Origin: Clostridia bacterium
Lineage (GTDB): Bacteria; Bacillota; Clostridia; Oscillospirales; CAG-272
Length of the DNA: 60,179 nucleotides
Direction of reading: 5' to 3'
NCBI GenBank assembly: GCA_017625755.1
Contig: JAGAKG010000001.1
Location: 1-60,179 of the forward strand
The notes beneath the pieces are model-generated. The model made no database searches, was not told the origin of the DNA, and saw only the letters and a list, made by a program, of their open reading frames with translations. Positions 50,298-59,500 of this stretch are shown piece by piece. The position numbers and the translations under genes were made by a program. The first letter of the stretch is position 1. Every line of letters begins with the position of its first letter.

Positions 50298-51026
50298 ATG
50301 ATTCGTTTTGTTTATGTTATAGTTTTCAGAGTTTTTTCAATAATGTACTTCGTTCCGAAGATGTCTTATTATGCAAAGCACCCCGAAAAATATTCGGAGG
50401 AGGAGTGTTACAGGCTGGCTCAGGATGTCATTGACCGCGTAAGAAGGACTGCTCGCACGACTACCGAGTATTACGGAACGGAAAATCTTCCCGAGGAAAG
50501 CGGATATATTATGTTCGCAAACCATCAGGGTAAATACGACGCGCTCGGAATTCTTGCGGGACACGCAAAGCCCTGCTCGGTTCTTATGGACAAGAAGCGC
50601 TCAAATATGTTTATAGCAAAGCAGTTCGTAGATCTGCTCGGCGGTCAGCGAATAGAGAGGAACGCGCCCCGTCAGCAAATGCGTGTGCTTGCGGCTATCG
50701 TGGACGAGGTAAAGGCGGGCAGAAATTATCTGATCTTCCCTGAGGGAGGATACGGCAAGAAGCACGACAACTCACTTGGAGAATTCAAGTACGGCTGCTT
50801 CTACTGTGCGCTTAAAGCCAAATGTCCGATAGTTCCCGTCGTTCTGATTGATTCCTACAAGCCCTTTGGGCTGAATTCACTGCGCCGAGTCAAAACCAAG
50901 GTGATATTCCTCCCGCCCATTCCCTACGAGGAATACGCGGATATGAAGGCACCCGCAGTCTGCGCCTATGTAAAGGAAAAAATTCAGGCTGAAATAGACC
51001 GTCAGGAAGCCAAACGCTCGGCGTGA
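50298..51026 (+). CDS. 1-acyl-sn-glycerol-3-phosphate acyltransferase (PlsC family)
   Basis: A 242-residue acyltransferase with a hydrophobic N-terminus and the motifs NHQGKYD (NH-x4-D, about 74-80), GGQRIERN (about 112-119) and FPEGGYGKK (about 147). It probably acylates lysophosphatidate in phospholipid synthesis. The ribosome binding site is weak (TTAGGAA). It is alone on the + strand between minus-strand operons, and MITE copy B begins 9 bases after its stop. Confidence 0.88.
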   Translation: MIRFVYVIVFRVFSIMYFVPKMSYYAKHPEKYSEEECYRLAQDVIDRVRRTARTTTEYYGTENLPEESGYIMFANHQGKYDALGILAGHAKPCSVLMDKKRSNMFIAKQFVDLLGGQRIERNAPRQQMRVLAAIVDEVKAGRNYLIFPEGGYGKKHDNSLGEFKYGCFYCALKAKCPIVPVVLIDSYKPFGLNSLRRVKTKVIFLPPIPYEEYADMKAPAVCAYVKEKIQAEIDRQEAKRSA

Positions 51027-51035
51027 GATAAAAAA

Positions 51036-51265
51036 GGGCTGAGTCATTAAGATACAGAAGTCGTGATTTTGCCTTCGTCGGCGTACAAAGGTACGCCAGA
51101 GGGCAGAAGCGCGGCTAAAAAACACACATAAAAATCGAAATCCACAAGGATTTCTACATAAAAACCGCTTTATCCATCATATTTTCGACGGACAAAGCGG
51201 TCTTTTCTTTGTGTATTTATACATTTATTCGTGTATTTTTGTTATGCGCTAAATGAATCAGTCCC
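51036..51265. mobile_element. MITE-like element, copy B (230 bp, divergent ends)
   Basis: Same plan as copy A (GGCGTACAAAGGTACGCC hairpin, GCGGCTAAAAAA, AACACACATAAAAATCGAAA, an ACCGC..GCGGT hairpin, TTATGCGCTAAATG at the end). The ends differ: GGGCTGAGTCATTAAG on the left and CTAAATGAATCAGTCCC on the right. So it belongs to a different subfamily. It lies 9 bases after plsC and 12 bases after the MBL gene ending at 51278. Confidence 0.8.
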
Positions 51266-51277
51266 GTTTTTTATGTT

Positions 51278-52960
51278 TTATTCCTCGGGAATTTCTCTCT
51301 TACCACCCTTGACAGTCATTGTGTCGAGGTCAAGGACATTCTTACCCGCGGGACCAACCTTGACGGTGATAACTCCGTCAACAAAGGAAAGCTTCGCCTC
51401 GTTGACAAGGTCCGCAAAGGTCACATAACGCGACTCCCCATCTGCGCTTTCCTCCATTCTGACATATCCGTCGCGCTTGAAGGAATTCCAATAGTAGTCA
51501 TACTCGTAGCGTCCTACTCCGCTTATCGTTATCTCGTATGTCTTATCCTCGGGATTTACAACGAAGGTCTCGGTTTCCTCTCCTCTGCCGTAATATCTGG
51601 GAGCGTCTCCGTAGCCCTCTGCCGCCTGAGCTTCGGTAAGATAATGCTTCGGATTTTTTCTGTCCTCGTAGCATACCTCTGCCGCGGGCTTCACATCGAA
51701 TTTGGGCGTGAAATGCTTGATCTCCTCCTCGGACATACCGTGATAAAGCGTCATACTCTCATCGTCTTTGGACATTATGAAATTGTATTTCGCGCTATTA
51801 TAATCAAAATGATTGGTAAAGTTTCCCACAAGCTTTTTATCGACAAGTCCCTCAAGAGTAAGAGGCCATATAGCCGCCGTTGCTCCCGCGCAGTAATACA
51901 TCTCCTCGTCGCCTCCGTTGAACGCGTGGTGCGCGAGAACGACCGCGTCGCACCTCAGTGCCTTCCCGTATATCTTTCTGAGTATCTTGGAAGCGGCATC
52001 AACTCCGTCGCCAAGCGCGAGAAGCTTTCCGTTCGGCATCGTAAGCATATATATTACAGAGGACATGTTCGAGTCGAGCATATTCTTTTTATAGAGATTT
52101 TCGCTCGTCTGAAGCACCTCGAGCTTAACTCCCGCATACTCAAAAATCTGTCCCGCGTGAGCTATCGTATACTTGCACTCGGGCATCTTCTCCGCGATAT
52201 AATCATACATCTTATTGACTCTGCGGCTCATCCACTCGCCCTCGATATTCGGAACGCCCTCCATATAGTTCTTATAGGGCAGATAAAGCGACTCCCCCGG
52301 GAATCCGTGGATTATTCTCTCTATTACGATATCCTCGGCGTGGTCCTCGAGCGTATGGTAAAATCCGTTCATATGGTCGCCGTGAGCGTGGCTGAACATC
52401 CAAGCCGCAACGACAGGCTTTCCGCCGAGAACATTCTGCTTGCAAAGAGTGTTGTATATGCGCTCTCTGTCCATTCCTCCGTCTATAACGAGAAATCTTC
52501 CGTCGGTAAGTCTGACGGTAAGTGCGGTGATTCCCGCAAGGCTGACCTTGACAGTCGTTATCTCCTCGTATTTTTCTCCAATGCAAGGAAGCGCCGAGTT
52601 CTTTATGCTGTCAACCGAGATAAGCAGATATGATACCTCACGCACTATATACTTATCGACATCCTTATAGCTTATATAGGAAACATTTACGATATTTTCT
52701 CCGTCAAAATAGGTCGCAAAGGAATTTCCGTTTGCCGCATTTGAGGAATAAAGCTCAAAGCCGCTCTCCTTCAGCTTATCGCAGTAATCACGGTAATCCT
52801 TCTCGGACGCTCCGTGCTCGTAAACATAGTACGACTTAGAACGGTCGAAGGAAAATACCAGCTCCTCAACGCCCTCTCCGTCGTATGCGGGGGCAACACC
52901 GTAGTTTTCCAAGCCGCGCTCTTTCAGCTGCGCGTATGCCAAACAATTTTCTTTATTCAT
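51278..52960 (-). CDS. Cytoplasmic MBL-fold hydrolase
   Basis: A 560-residue protein without a signal peptide. Residues about 25-90 carry the module shared by the four paralogues (KSYYVYEHGASEKDYRDY, NGNSFATYFDGENIV). The MBL domain has HAHGDH (about 200-205), LLALGDG and AHHAFNGGDEEMY, so the metal site is complete. A C-terminal extension (about 420-560) has an APRYYGRGEETETF element and beta-rich segments, shared with the next paralogue. The start is ATG 52960 with AAGGAG 7 bases upstream. It is the second gene of a two-gene operon. Confidence 0.82.
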   Translation of the reverse strand: MNKENCLAYAQLKERGLENYGVAPAYDGEGVEELVFSFDRSKSYYVYEHGASEKDYRDYCDKLKESGFELYSSNAANGNSFATYFDGENIVNVSYISYKDVDKYIVREVSYLLISVDSIKNSALPCIGEKYEEITTVKVSLAGITALTVRLTDGRFLVIDGGMDRERIYNTLCKQNVLGGKPVVAAWMFSHAHGDHMNGFYHTLEDHAEDIVIERIIHGFPGESLYLPYKNYMEGVPNIEGEWMSRRVNKMYDYIAEKMPECKYTIAHAGQIFEYAGVKLEVLQTSENLYKKNMLDSNMSSVIYMLTMPNGKLLALGDGVDAASKILRKIYGKALRCDAVVLAHHAFNGGDEEMYYCAGATAAIWPLTLEGLVDKKLVGNFTNHFDYNSAKYNFIMSKDDESMTLYHGMSEEEIKHFTPKFDVKPAAEVCYEDRKNPKHYLTEAQAAEGYGDAPRYYGRGEETETFVVNPEDKTYEITISGVGRYEYDYYWNSFKRDGYVRMEESADGESRYVTFADLVNEAKLSFVDGVITVKVGPAGKNVLDLDTMTVKGGKREIPEE

Positions 52961-52998
52961 TTCTTTTCTCCTTGTATTAAATTTAAAATTGCAGAACA

Positions 52999-54645
52999 TT
53001 AATACTCGAGTGTGTTGACACCCGCGGGACCGACCTTTATAACAATTCTCGCGTCTGTGGGAATAAAGTCAACATAAACAGAGTTGCGGGGACAGGCGTA
53101 AATAACGCTCGTCTTTCCGTCCTCTTCCCTCTTATCCTTGCGCTGATAGCCGTCGCGCTTGAGAGTGTTGCAGTAATAATCAAAATTGTATTCGGTAACT
53201 CCGTCGAGCGTAATCGTATATGTCTTATCCGCATCGTTTATCTCGAGCGTCTCTGTCTCCTCGCCCTTTCCGTAATATCTCGGAGCTATACCGAGCCCCG
53301 CCTCGAGCTGAGCCTCGGTGATAAAGTTCTTCGGATTTTGTCTTGCGTCGTAATCGACCGCATCCCAGCGGTTTGCCTCAAGCTTACGCGCAAACGGTGC
53401 AAGCTCGCTCTCCGTCATTCCCTCGCGAAGTGTCATTACAGGCTCGTTGCGTGACATAATAAGATTATGCTTAACGCTGTAAACATCAAAGTGATTTGCG
53501 AGGTCTCCGACAAGTCCCTTCTCCTCTATATCCTCAAGAAGATTAGGCCATATAGCTACCTTCGCGCCCGTATTGTGATACATCTCCTCGTCTCCGCCGT
53601 TATACGCGTGGTGCGCGAGAACGACGAGGTCGCAGCTAAGCTCCTTGCCGTGTATTCTTCTTATCGCCTTCGAGGCGATATCAACGGCGTCTCCGAGGGC
53701 GAGCATTTTTCCTCCCGCCATAGTGAGCATATAGACGACAGATGAAGCATTTGTATCAAACATCTGCTGACGGTAAAGATTTTCCGCCGTGAATACTATC
53801 TCAAGTCTGACGCCAGGGTACTCAAATATCTGTCCCGTATGCGCGATAACAAATCTGCCCTCAGGCATTGTCTCATCCATAAGGCGCTTTATCTCGTTGC
53901 TACGGGCGGTCATAGCCTCGCTTTCCTTATCCATATAGTATTCCATATAGTTCTTGCCCGAATAGGTATCGTGCGCGGGAAATCCGTGGATAACCGTCTG
54001 AACCTCTATCTTATCGCCGTAGCGCTTGAGTATCTCGATAAAGGCGTCGACATGGTCGCAATGCGCGTGACTGAACATCCAAGCGGCAACAACAGGCTTG
54101 CCCTCTCGCACATTCTGGCGGCAAAGCTCGCCATATATCGCCTCTATGATATGCTCTCTGTTGAGTCCGCTGTCTATAACGAGAAATCTTCCATCAGTAA
54201 GTCTTATCACAAATCCGTCAATCATACTGACCTGAAGCGTCGTTATCTCCTCAAAATTCTCTCCCTTTGGAGGAAGCGCAGAATTTTTCGTGCTGTCAAC
54301 CGCGATAGACATATAAGAAATATCTCTTACTACATATCTGTCAACATCCTTGTAGCTTATATGCGAAACATTGACTATATTCTCTCCGTCGGTATATGTG
54401 GCAAATGAATTGCCGTTTGAGCTTTTTGACGAATAGAGGGAAAATCCATTCTTCAGGAGCTTATCGCAATAATCCTCGTAGTCCTTTACCGACGCTCCGT
54501 GTTCAAGAACATAATAGGACTTGTATGCGTCAAGCGAAAAGACAAGCTCCTCAACCCCCGCACCGTCATACGCGGGTGCGAGTCCATAATTCTGAATACC
54601 GCGCTCACAGAGCTGCGAATATACAAGACAGCTTTCTTTCTTCAT
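52999..54645 (-). CDS. Cytoplasmic MBL-fold hydrolase, paralogue of the preceding gene
   Basis: A 548-residue protein closely similar to its neighbour over its full length: the shared module (KSYYVLEHGASVKDYEDY, NGNSFATYTDGENIV), the MBL motifs HAHCDH, MLALGDA and AHHAYNGGDEEMY, and the APRYYGKGEETETL extension. The pair looks like a recent tandem duplication. The start is ATG 54645 with GGAGG 8 bases upstream. No signal peptide. The substrate is unknown; the paralogues outside the cell (40237, 43680) suggest a matched outside/inside pathway (inference). Confidence 0.82.
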   Translation of the reverse strand: MKKESCLVYSQLCERGIQNYGLAPAYDGAGVEELVFSLDAYKSYYVLEHGASVKDYEDYCDKLLKNGFSLYSSKSSNGNSFATYTDGENIVNVSHISYKDVDRYVVRDISYMSIAVDSTKNSALPPKGENFEEITTLQVSMIDGFVIRLTDGRFLVIDSGLNREHIIEAIYGELCRQNVREGKPVVAAWMFSHAHCDHVDAFIEILKRYGDKIEVQTVIHGFPAHDTYSGKNYMEYYMDKESEAMTARSNEIKRLMDETMPEGRFVIAHTGQIFEYPGVRLEIVFTAENLYRQQMFDTNASSVVYMLTMAGGKMLALGDAVDIASKAIRRIHGKELSCDLVVLAHHAYNGGDEEMYHNTGAKVAIWPNLLEDIEEKGLVGDLANHFDVYSVKHNLIMSRNEPVMTLREGMTESELAPFARKLEANRWDAVDYDARQNPKNFITEAQLEAGLGIAPRYYGKGEETETLEINDADKTYTITLDGVTEYNFDYYCNTLKRDGYQRKDKREEDGKTSVIYACPRNSVYVDFIPTDARIVIKVGPAGVNTLEY

Positions 54646-54714
54646 TTTGGGTTTCCTCCGTTTGTTCAAATGAATCTTTTAAGGACTTAATTTTCCGATA
54701 CTGTCCTTTTATCA

Positions 54715-54743
54715 AGTATACCATTTATTCCCTTGAAAATCAA
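54715..54743 (-). promoter_or_regulatory. Promoter of the cytoplasmic MBL operon
   Basis: TTGATT (54743-54738), 17 bases, TATACT (54720-54715) on the minus strand. Confidence 0.72.
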
Positions 54744-54815
54744 CCGATATCGGATAAAAAAATCTTTAATTTTTACGCCAAAAAAGCCACATTAAATAAC
54801 ATATACAGATAAAAG

Positions 54816-54978
54816 GGGCTGTCGCATTTAGCGCATAACAAAAATACACGAATAAATAAAAAGTAAAGATACCGCTCTCACCGTTAGAAATTCGATGGTG
54901 GGAGCGGTTTTTAGGTAGAAATTCTTACGAATTTCAATTTTTATGTGTATTTTTATTATACGCTAAATGCGACAGCCC
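54816..54978. mobile_element. MITE-like element, copy C (163 bp)
   Basis: About 34-base terminal inverted repeats starting GGGCTGTCGCATTTAGCG and continuing through ATAA[CT]AAAAATACAC, with two mismatches between the ends. Its first part matches copy A read in reverse nearly base for base, including the ACCGCTCTCACC hairpin and TTTAGGTAGAAATTC. It lacks the GGCGTAC segment of A and B and looks like a compact form. It sits between the MBL promoter and the AraC gene; the rest of 54744-55016 shows nothing else. Confidence 0.88.
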
Positions 54979-55016
54979 TTTCTATTCAGTTAAGCGAATT
55001 TATAAAATTTTACAGC

Positions 55017-55871
55017 TTACTGTTTTTCTCTCTTGTATTGACTTCTGAATTTAGAGGGAGTCACCACAGAGTATTTTTTAAAAACTCTGATAAAATATGA
55101 CGGATCATTGTATCCAACGGCATCGGCAATATCGGAGATTGACAGCGATGTCTCCTTCAACAAAGCCTGTGCTCTGCTTATTCGGTAGCCATTCAAATAT
55201 TCGATAGGCGATACTCCCTTGTATTTTTTAAATAGCTTATACAGATACTTTGCCGACAGGTTGACCTCAAGAGCAATATCGTTTTCATTGATATTCGTTG
55301 AATAGTTCTGCTTTATAAAAGCAACAGCACTTTCGACATATTGAAGCTTGGAGTCTGTTTTTTTATGAACATCCAGATGAGAATTATAGTTAATGTGAAA
55401 CAATTCAAATAAAAACGAATCCAGCAGAAAATCTCCGTTTATATTCTCTTTATAATCCTTTAAAAACATACGGGAAAAAAGATTTCTTATAGCGGTAGGG
55501 TTCTTTATTTCAAAAACACCCGCCGTTGTGGGAAACTTGGCATTCAGAAGATATTCTTCCACCTTATCGCCCTTTATCATTACCCAATAATGTTCCCATT
55601 GCGGAGCCTCAGGCGTGATATAAACATCAAAATTCTGTAGCCTATCGGGAGTAAGCAAAAAACCTTTTGGAGCGGTTAGCGGAATATCTAACGCGCTTCC
55701 GTTGCCGGAAAAAACGAAATGAATTACCCAAGCCTTTCTCATATCGGAAAAATGATAGTCTTGAGTCGTTATATTGTGACCGAGTTCCAATACCCTGATA
55801 TCGGATAGTTTTACCTCTCGATCAGCTTGAATAATAGTTATATTGGAGCGAGTCCAAGTAATTTTTTTCAT
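55017..55871 (-). CDS. AraC-family transcriptional regulator
   Basis: A 284-residue regulator with an N-terminal cupin-type sensor domain (about 20-140) and a C-terminal AraC double helix-turn-helix (about 180-280: ENDIALEVNLSAKYLYKLF and LSISDIADAVGYNDPSYFIRVF). AAGGAG lies before ATG 55871. It ends the surface-protein run on the minus strand and lies 72 bases after the GLUG protein gene, with a hairpin between. It may control the surface genes or the adjacent MBL operon. Confidence 0.88.
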   Translation of the reverse strand: MKKITWTRSNITIIQADREVKLSDIRVLELGHNITTQDYHFSDMRKAWVIHFVFSGNGSALDIPLTAPKGFLLTPDRLQNFDVYITPEAPQWEHYWVMIKGDKVEEYLLNAKFPTTAGVFEIKNPTAIRNLFSRMFLKDYKENINGDFLLDSFLFELFHINYNSHLDVHKKTDSKLQYVESAVAFIKQNYSTNINENDIALEVNLSAKYLYKLFKKYKGVSPIEYLNGYRISRAQALLKETSLSISDIADAVGYNDPSYFIRVFKKYSVVTPSKFRSQYKREKQ

Positions 55872-55903
55872 AGCTACTCCTTAAATGCCTGCCTTTTAAA
55901 CAA

Positions 55904-55938
55904 CTGCCGCATTAATAAAAGCTATATTAATGCGGCAG
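55904..55938 (-). terminator. Terminator-like hairpin after the GLUG protein gene
   Basis: Thirteen-base-pair stem CTGCCGCATTAAT / ATTAATGCGGCAG with a 9-base loop, 5 bases after the stop at 55944, followed by TTGTTTAAAA. The T-run is weak, so some readthrough into the AraC gene is likely. Confidence 0.65.
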
Positions 55939-55943
55939 AAATT

Positions 55944-57863
55944 TTATTTAGAATAAGCTCCCGATGTTGACATAAGAGCTATTTCCGCTCCTGCGGCATC
56001 CTTTACCGTAAAGGTTATTTCAACCGAGCTCCATACCTCGGAGCCAACACCTGTCACTACAGCACCGAGAATAGCGCACCCCTCGTCCGCCAGATAGAGC
56101 TCTCCGTCCGCTTTTATGCTCTTGAAGAACTTTATCTCGTCATTTTTAAGCGTGTAGGAAATATCATCCGAACCCGCCTTTTTGAAGGTTATAACCATCT
56201 GTGCGGAAGCCGCACTCTCAAGTGCCTCCGAATCAACCGCGACAATAAATCTCACTATCTGTTTTCCCTGCGTGTCGACTTCTGTCGTCTGCACATAAGA
56301 TGCAGACGCTCTGTTAGCCTTTGTGGCAAGTCTGCGCAGATTAGCAAAGGGCGCCGATACGGAGCCTGTCGCTACAACGGCAATTTCGCCGGGTATAGGA
56401 TAGCTTTGTGTGCCGATTATCTGACCGAAATTAAATCCGAGATTGTAAGCAACCTCTCCGCTCGCAAACTGCTCAGCGGTGCAGGCAGCAGCGTTAGATA
56501 TGGCAACATTGCCCGCGTTTGCAGCCCAGAAATACGCAGTGTCAAGGAAATAGAAATCACTCACAGCCGTATCCCCGATTGTAGAATCGCCGACCATATT
56601 GTAAACACCCGCATACGCCTTGGTCGAGTTAGTCGTTCCCATATTATAGCAGTTGGATATCGAAAGGCTTCCCGCCGAGTTTGTGGAAGCAACGCTGATG
56701 AAGGTTCCGACCTCAACATCAGTCTTGCCGTACTCAACTCTGCCAATGTTACCTGTATCCTTGATTACTATTTTAAGGGTCTTCTCGCCGTCTCTGCACA
56801 AAGTGCCCTTGCCCATTATGGCTCCCGCGCTCGTGCCGTTGGTTTTTACCAAGCCGTAATTCATACATTTATCTATGGTTATCGTATTTTCACGGTTTTC
56901 CTGGAAGTCCTTGTCACCGCCAATAATTCCACCGATAGCAGCATATCTTGTTTCGGGAGTAAGCTGGTAGCTTCCGTCGCTCTGCTTACCCGTATTCATA
57001 CCCGAAATTGTACCGTAATTGGAGCATTTCTGAACGAGAACTGTTCCAACGCCTTCGTTCATAGACATAAAGCCTATAATACCGCCCGCATAGTTTGCAT
57101 TGGTGGTTACATTACCCCTGTTAACACAGTTTATAGCAGTAACGCCTCTCTCTATGCAACCGAATATACCGCCTGCTCCCCAGTCGGTACCGCCCGTCGA
57201 AAGAGTAACATTAGCGTTATTCACGCAATTTTCAGCGTATATGTTCTCGCTGTTTTTGATTCGTCCGACAATTCCGCCCGAAACAGCTCCTCCGTTGGCG
57301 TTAATACTTCCGTTGATCTCGCAGTTCTTGATAACCGCCGTGGAAGCCGCAAGATATCCAATGACTCCACCAGAGGTTGAAACAGAGGATACCTCAGCGT
57401 AGAGCTTAACATTTTCAACGCTGACATTAGCCGTCTTTGCGACAGCTATCAGACCCGAAACGGTCTTGCCGCTGCCCGTGGATGAAATCTTTGCGGGAGA
57501 CGCAGCGGTTCCTACGATGAGATTCTTAACAGAACCCGATATCTCAGCGATAATACCCGCGTCAGAGTTCGTTGAGGAAATAGTAATACCCGTAATAGAG
57601 TGACCGCATCCGTCAAGCGAGCCTATAAGCTTGGCTATAATATTGTTCGTGTAGGTTTTACCCGAAAAATCAAGATCCTGAGTAAGATAATAATCTCCTG
57701 TGCCGATTCTTTCAAACTCAGCTACCGAGCTTATGGCAACCGAGCCCGCGGCGGGAGTGTAACCCGTCTCAACCTCACCTACGGCAGCGCCCGATATGAT
57801 TCCGACAGGAATCATAAGAAGCGAAAGCACAAGAGCCAATATGATAGATAAAGTCTTTTTCAT
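55944..57863 (-). CDS. Secreted GLUG-motif beta-helix protein
   Basis: A 639-residue exported protein. A signal peptide (1-26) is followed by a long beta-helix of GLUG type with repeated GGI[VIF]G segments (GGIVGRIK, GGIFGCIE, GGIIGFMS, GGIIGG) to about 480. The last about 110 residues form a separate beta domain (RFIVAVDSEALESA, ILGAVVTGVGSEVWSSVEI, STSGAYSK) that recurs in the truncated protein at 59675. Likely a surface adhesin or matrix protein (inference). AAAGGAG lies 9 bases before ATG 57863; the lipoprotein gene ends 28 bases upstream. Confidence 0.82.
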   Translation of the reverse strand: MKKTLSIILALVLSLLMIPVGIISGAAVGEVETGYTPAAGSVAISSVAEFERIGTGDYYLTQDLDFSGKTYTNNIIAKLIGSLDGCGHSITGITISSTNSDAGIIAEISGSVKNLIVGTAASPAKISSTGSGKTVSGLIAVAKTANVSVENVKLYAEVSSVSTSGGVIGYLAASTAVIKNCEINGSINANGGAVSGGIVGRIKNSENIYAENCVNNANVTLSTGGTDWGAGGIFGCIERGVTAINCVNRGNVTTNANYAGGIIGFMSMNEGVGTVLVQKCSNYGTISGMNTGKQSDGSYQLTPETRYAAIGGIIGGDKDFQENRENTITIDKCMNYGLVKTNGTSAGAIMGKGTLCRDGEKTLKIVIKDTGNIGRVEYGKTDVEVGTFISVASTNSAGSLSISNCYNMGTTNSTKAYAGVYNMVGDSTIGDTAVSDFYFLDTAYFWAANAGNVAISNAAACTAEQFASGEVAYNLGFNFGQIIGTQSYPIPGEIAVVATGSVSAPFANLRRLATKANRASASYVQTTEVDTQGKQIVRFIVAVDSEALESAASAQMVITFKKAGSDDISYTLKNDEIKFFKSIKADGELYLADEGCAILGAVVTGVGSEVWSSVEITFTVKDAAGAEIALMSTSGAYSK

Positions 57864-57891
57864 ATTATTCTTCTCCTTTCCTTTGCCGCAA

Positions 57892-59205
57892 TCAATTCAT
57901 CGGATTCAACGGACCGAACGAAGGCTCTTCTCCCTTGTTGTTCGGGAAAGCAGGAGCTTCGGGATCGGTATATTTGTCATACAGACCTTCAAAGAACATA
58001 GTCTCTCCGTAGGTTGTAACGAGGAACTCGCTCAGCTTATCGGAAGAAACCGATGCGTCGGTTGCCGACCATTCGGCTGTATCGAGTATCGATACTGTTC
58101 CGTGATAGGTTGAGATAGTCTGAAGCTGACCTATCTTAGCTCCGTTCAGAGGTCTGACGAAATAGATGTCAACCTCGCCATAAAGCTCGGTAAGATCATT
58201 GACTATATCAGAGACAGCCGTCGTAAAGTTCATAGCCGAAACATTTGCGTCGTTCGCGCCGAGGTCAAGCAGAATATAATCGGGAGCCGCTGTCGTTTTA
58301 CCCGTAGCCGCTATATATTCGTCGAGTATCTCTCCGAAATTATTGTATCCCAAGCCAGCCGCGGACATTCTCCAAGAGGTATATCCAAGGCTTTCGGATG
58401 CGAGAGTGAGAGCATCCTTTTCGATATTCTCGACCTTATCGGATATAGTGAGCGCCGTAACACCGTTCTTAACGCAAGGAACAACGGTTCCCTTGTCTGC
58501 CGCAACAGCCGTCAGGCAAATAGCCTGCTCCGCACTCTCCTCACCGACATACATTACGCGAACTACCGTCTCCTCAGCGGGAACAGTTACCGTAACGGTT
58601 GCGTTCTCCTTGAGGTCCTGACGAGTCCAGTTGACTCCGTCAAGGCTGTAAGCTACTGTTGCGGATTTCGAGGTGTCCGCAATCTTGAAATTATATGTAA
58701 CCTTGGAAGCTCCCGTTACCTTAGCGACTACCTCAGAGCCGAGCATACCGGTAATTGCTCCGTTTGTACCCGAAAGCTCTCCGTCCTTCCAATATCCGTT
58801 AAAATATACATTCTTCACATTTGTGAGATTAGCCGCAACACTCTTGTATTCCTTCTTGAATGCCTTGGCAATCTCTCTGACATTCTTTCCGCAGTTTGTG
58901 CAGGTTCCCTGCTGTCTGCCGTCCTTCAAAAAAGTAGGATTGTCAATAAAGACATAACTTTCACACTTATGTCCCAATTTGGGTATCACGACCGCCTCGC
59001 GGAAGCCGCACTCGGTACATTCTCTCTCGCCTTCTCCGTCGTAAACACAGTCGGCTTCCTCAAATATCACGAGCTCGCCCCAGGTGTGAACATGCTCTCC
59101 GCCATTATCTCCGCCCGTAGTTTCGGAAGTATCTCCGCCGTCCTTAGAGCAGCCTACGAACAGAAGACAGAGGATAAGCAATGAAAACAATATAAACTTC
59201 TTCAT
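57892..59205 (-). CDS. Lipoprotein with SGNH-hydrolase-like domain lacking the catalytic residues
   Basis: A 437-residue lipoprotein (lipobox FVGC, Cys19). After the acidic linker come two Cys-pair zinc-like segments (CTECGFR and CTNCGKN, with HTWGE and GHKC), then a carbohydrate-esterase-2-like jelly roll (FNGYWKDG, SLDGVNWTRQD), then an SGNH-fold domain. Block III is intact (LDLGANDAN), but the block I position reads TISDKVEN instead of GDS and the C-terminal D-x-x-H is absent (ATDASVSSDKL). So it may bind glycans without cleaving them. GAGGTGA precedes ATG 59205. Confidence 0.75.
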   Translation of the reverse strand: MKKFILFSLLILCLLFVGCSKDGGDTSETTGGDNGGEHVHTWGELVIFEEADCVYDGEGERECTECGFREAVVIPKLGHKCESYVFIDNPTFLKDGRQQGTCTNCGKNVREIAKAFKKEYKSVAANLTNVKNVYFNGYWKDGELSGTNGAITGMLGSEVVAKVTGASKVTYNFKIADTSKSATVAYSLDGVNWTRQDLKENATVTVTVPAEETVVRVMYVGEESAEQAICLTAVAADKGTVVPCVKNGVTALTISDKVENIEKDALTLASESLGYTSWRMSAAGLGYNNFGEILDEYIAATGKTTAAPDYILLDLGANDANVSAMNFTTAVSDIVNDLTELYGEVDIYFVRPLNGAKIGQLQTISTYHGTVSILDTAEWSATDASVSSDKLSEFLVTTYGETMFFEGLYDKYTDPEAPAFPNNKGEEPSFGPLNPMN

Positions 59206-59224
59206 ATTTCACCTCAATAAAGGG

Positions 59225-59461
59225 TTATTTAAATTCTTCAAAAGGAATTTCGGGAAATTCTCCCTCGTCCTCTATGTTTCCGAAAACTCCCCCGTTTTTA
59301 TCGGTGGTTGCCGCTGTGGTCTCCTCTGTCTGGGCAGAAGAATTCACAGTATACTCTGTTGTTTCGGAATTTTCCTCCATATTATTTTCGGGTATGCACC
59401 CGAAGAGCAGTAAGGAGAAAACAATAACAACTGCCGCCAAAAACTTTAACTTCAAATGCAT
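59225..59461 (-). CDS. Small lipoprotein
   Basis: A 78-residue protein: signal peptide with lipobox LFGC (Cys22), then a Thr/Glu-rich unstructured tail. No function recognised. The start is uncertain: ATG 59461 lies only 2 bases after GGAGG, while TTG 59488 and TTG 59455 are in frame. It lies between the 50-residue gene and the SGNH-like lipoprotein gene. Confidence 0.6.
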   Translation of the reverse strand: MHLKLKFLAAVVIVFSLLLFGCIPENNMEENSETTEYTVNSSAQTEETTAATTDKNGGVFGNIEDEGEFPEIPFEEFK

Positions 59462-59500
59462 ACCCTCCGTATCATTTTTATATTTCAAATGACCTGCGGA

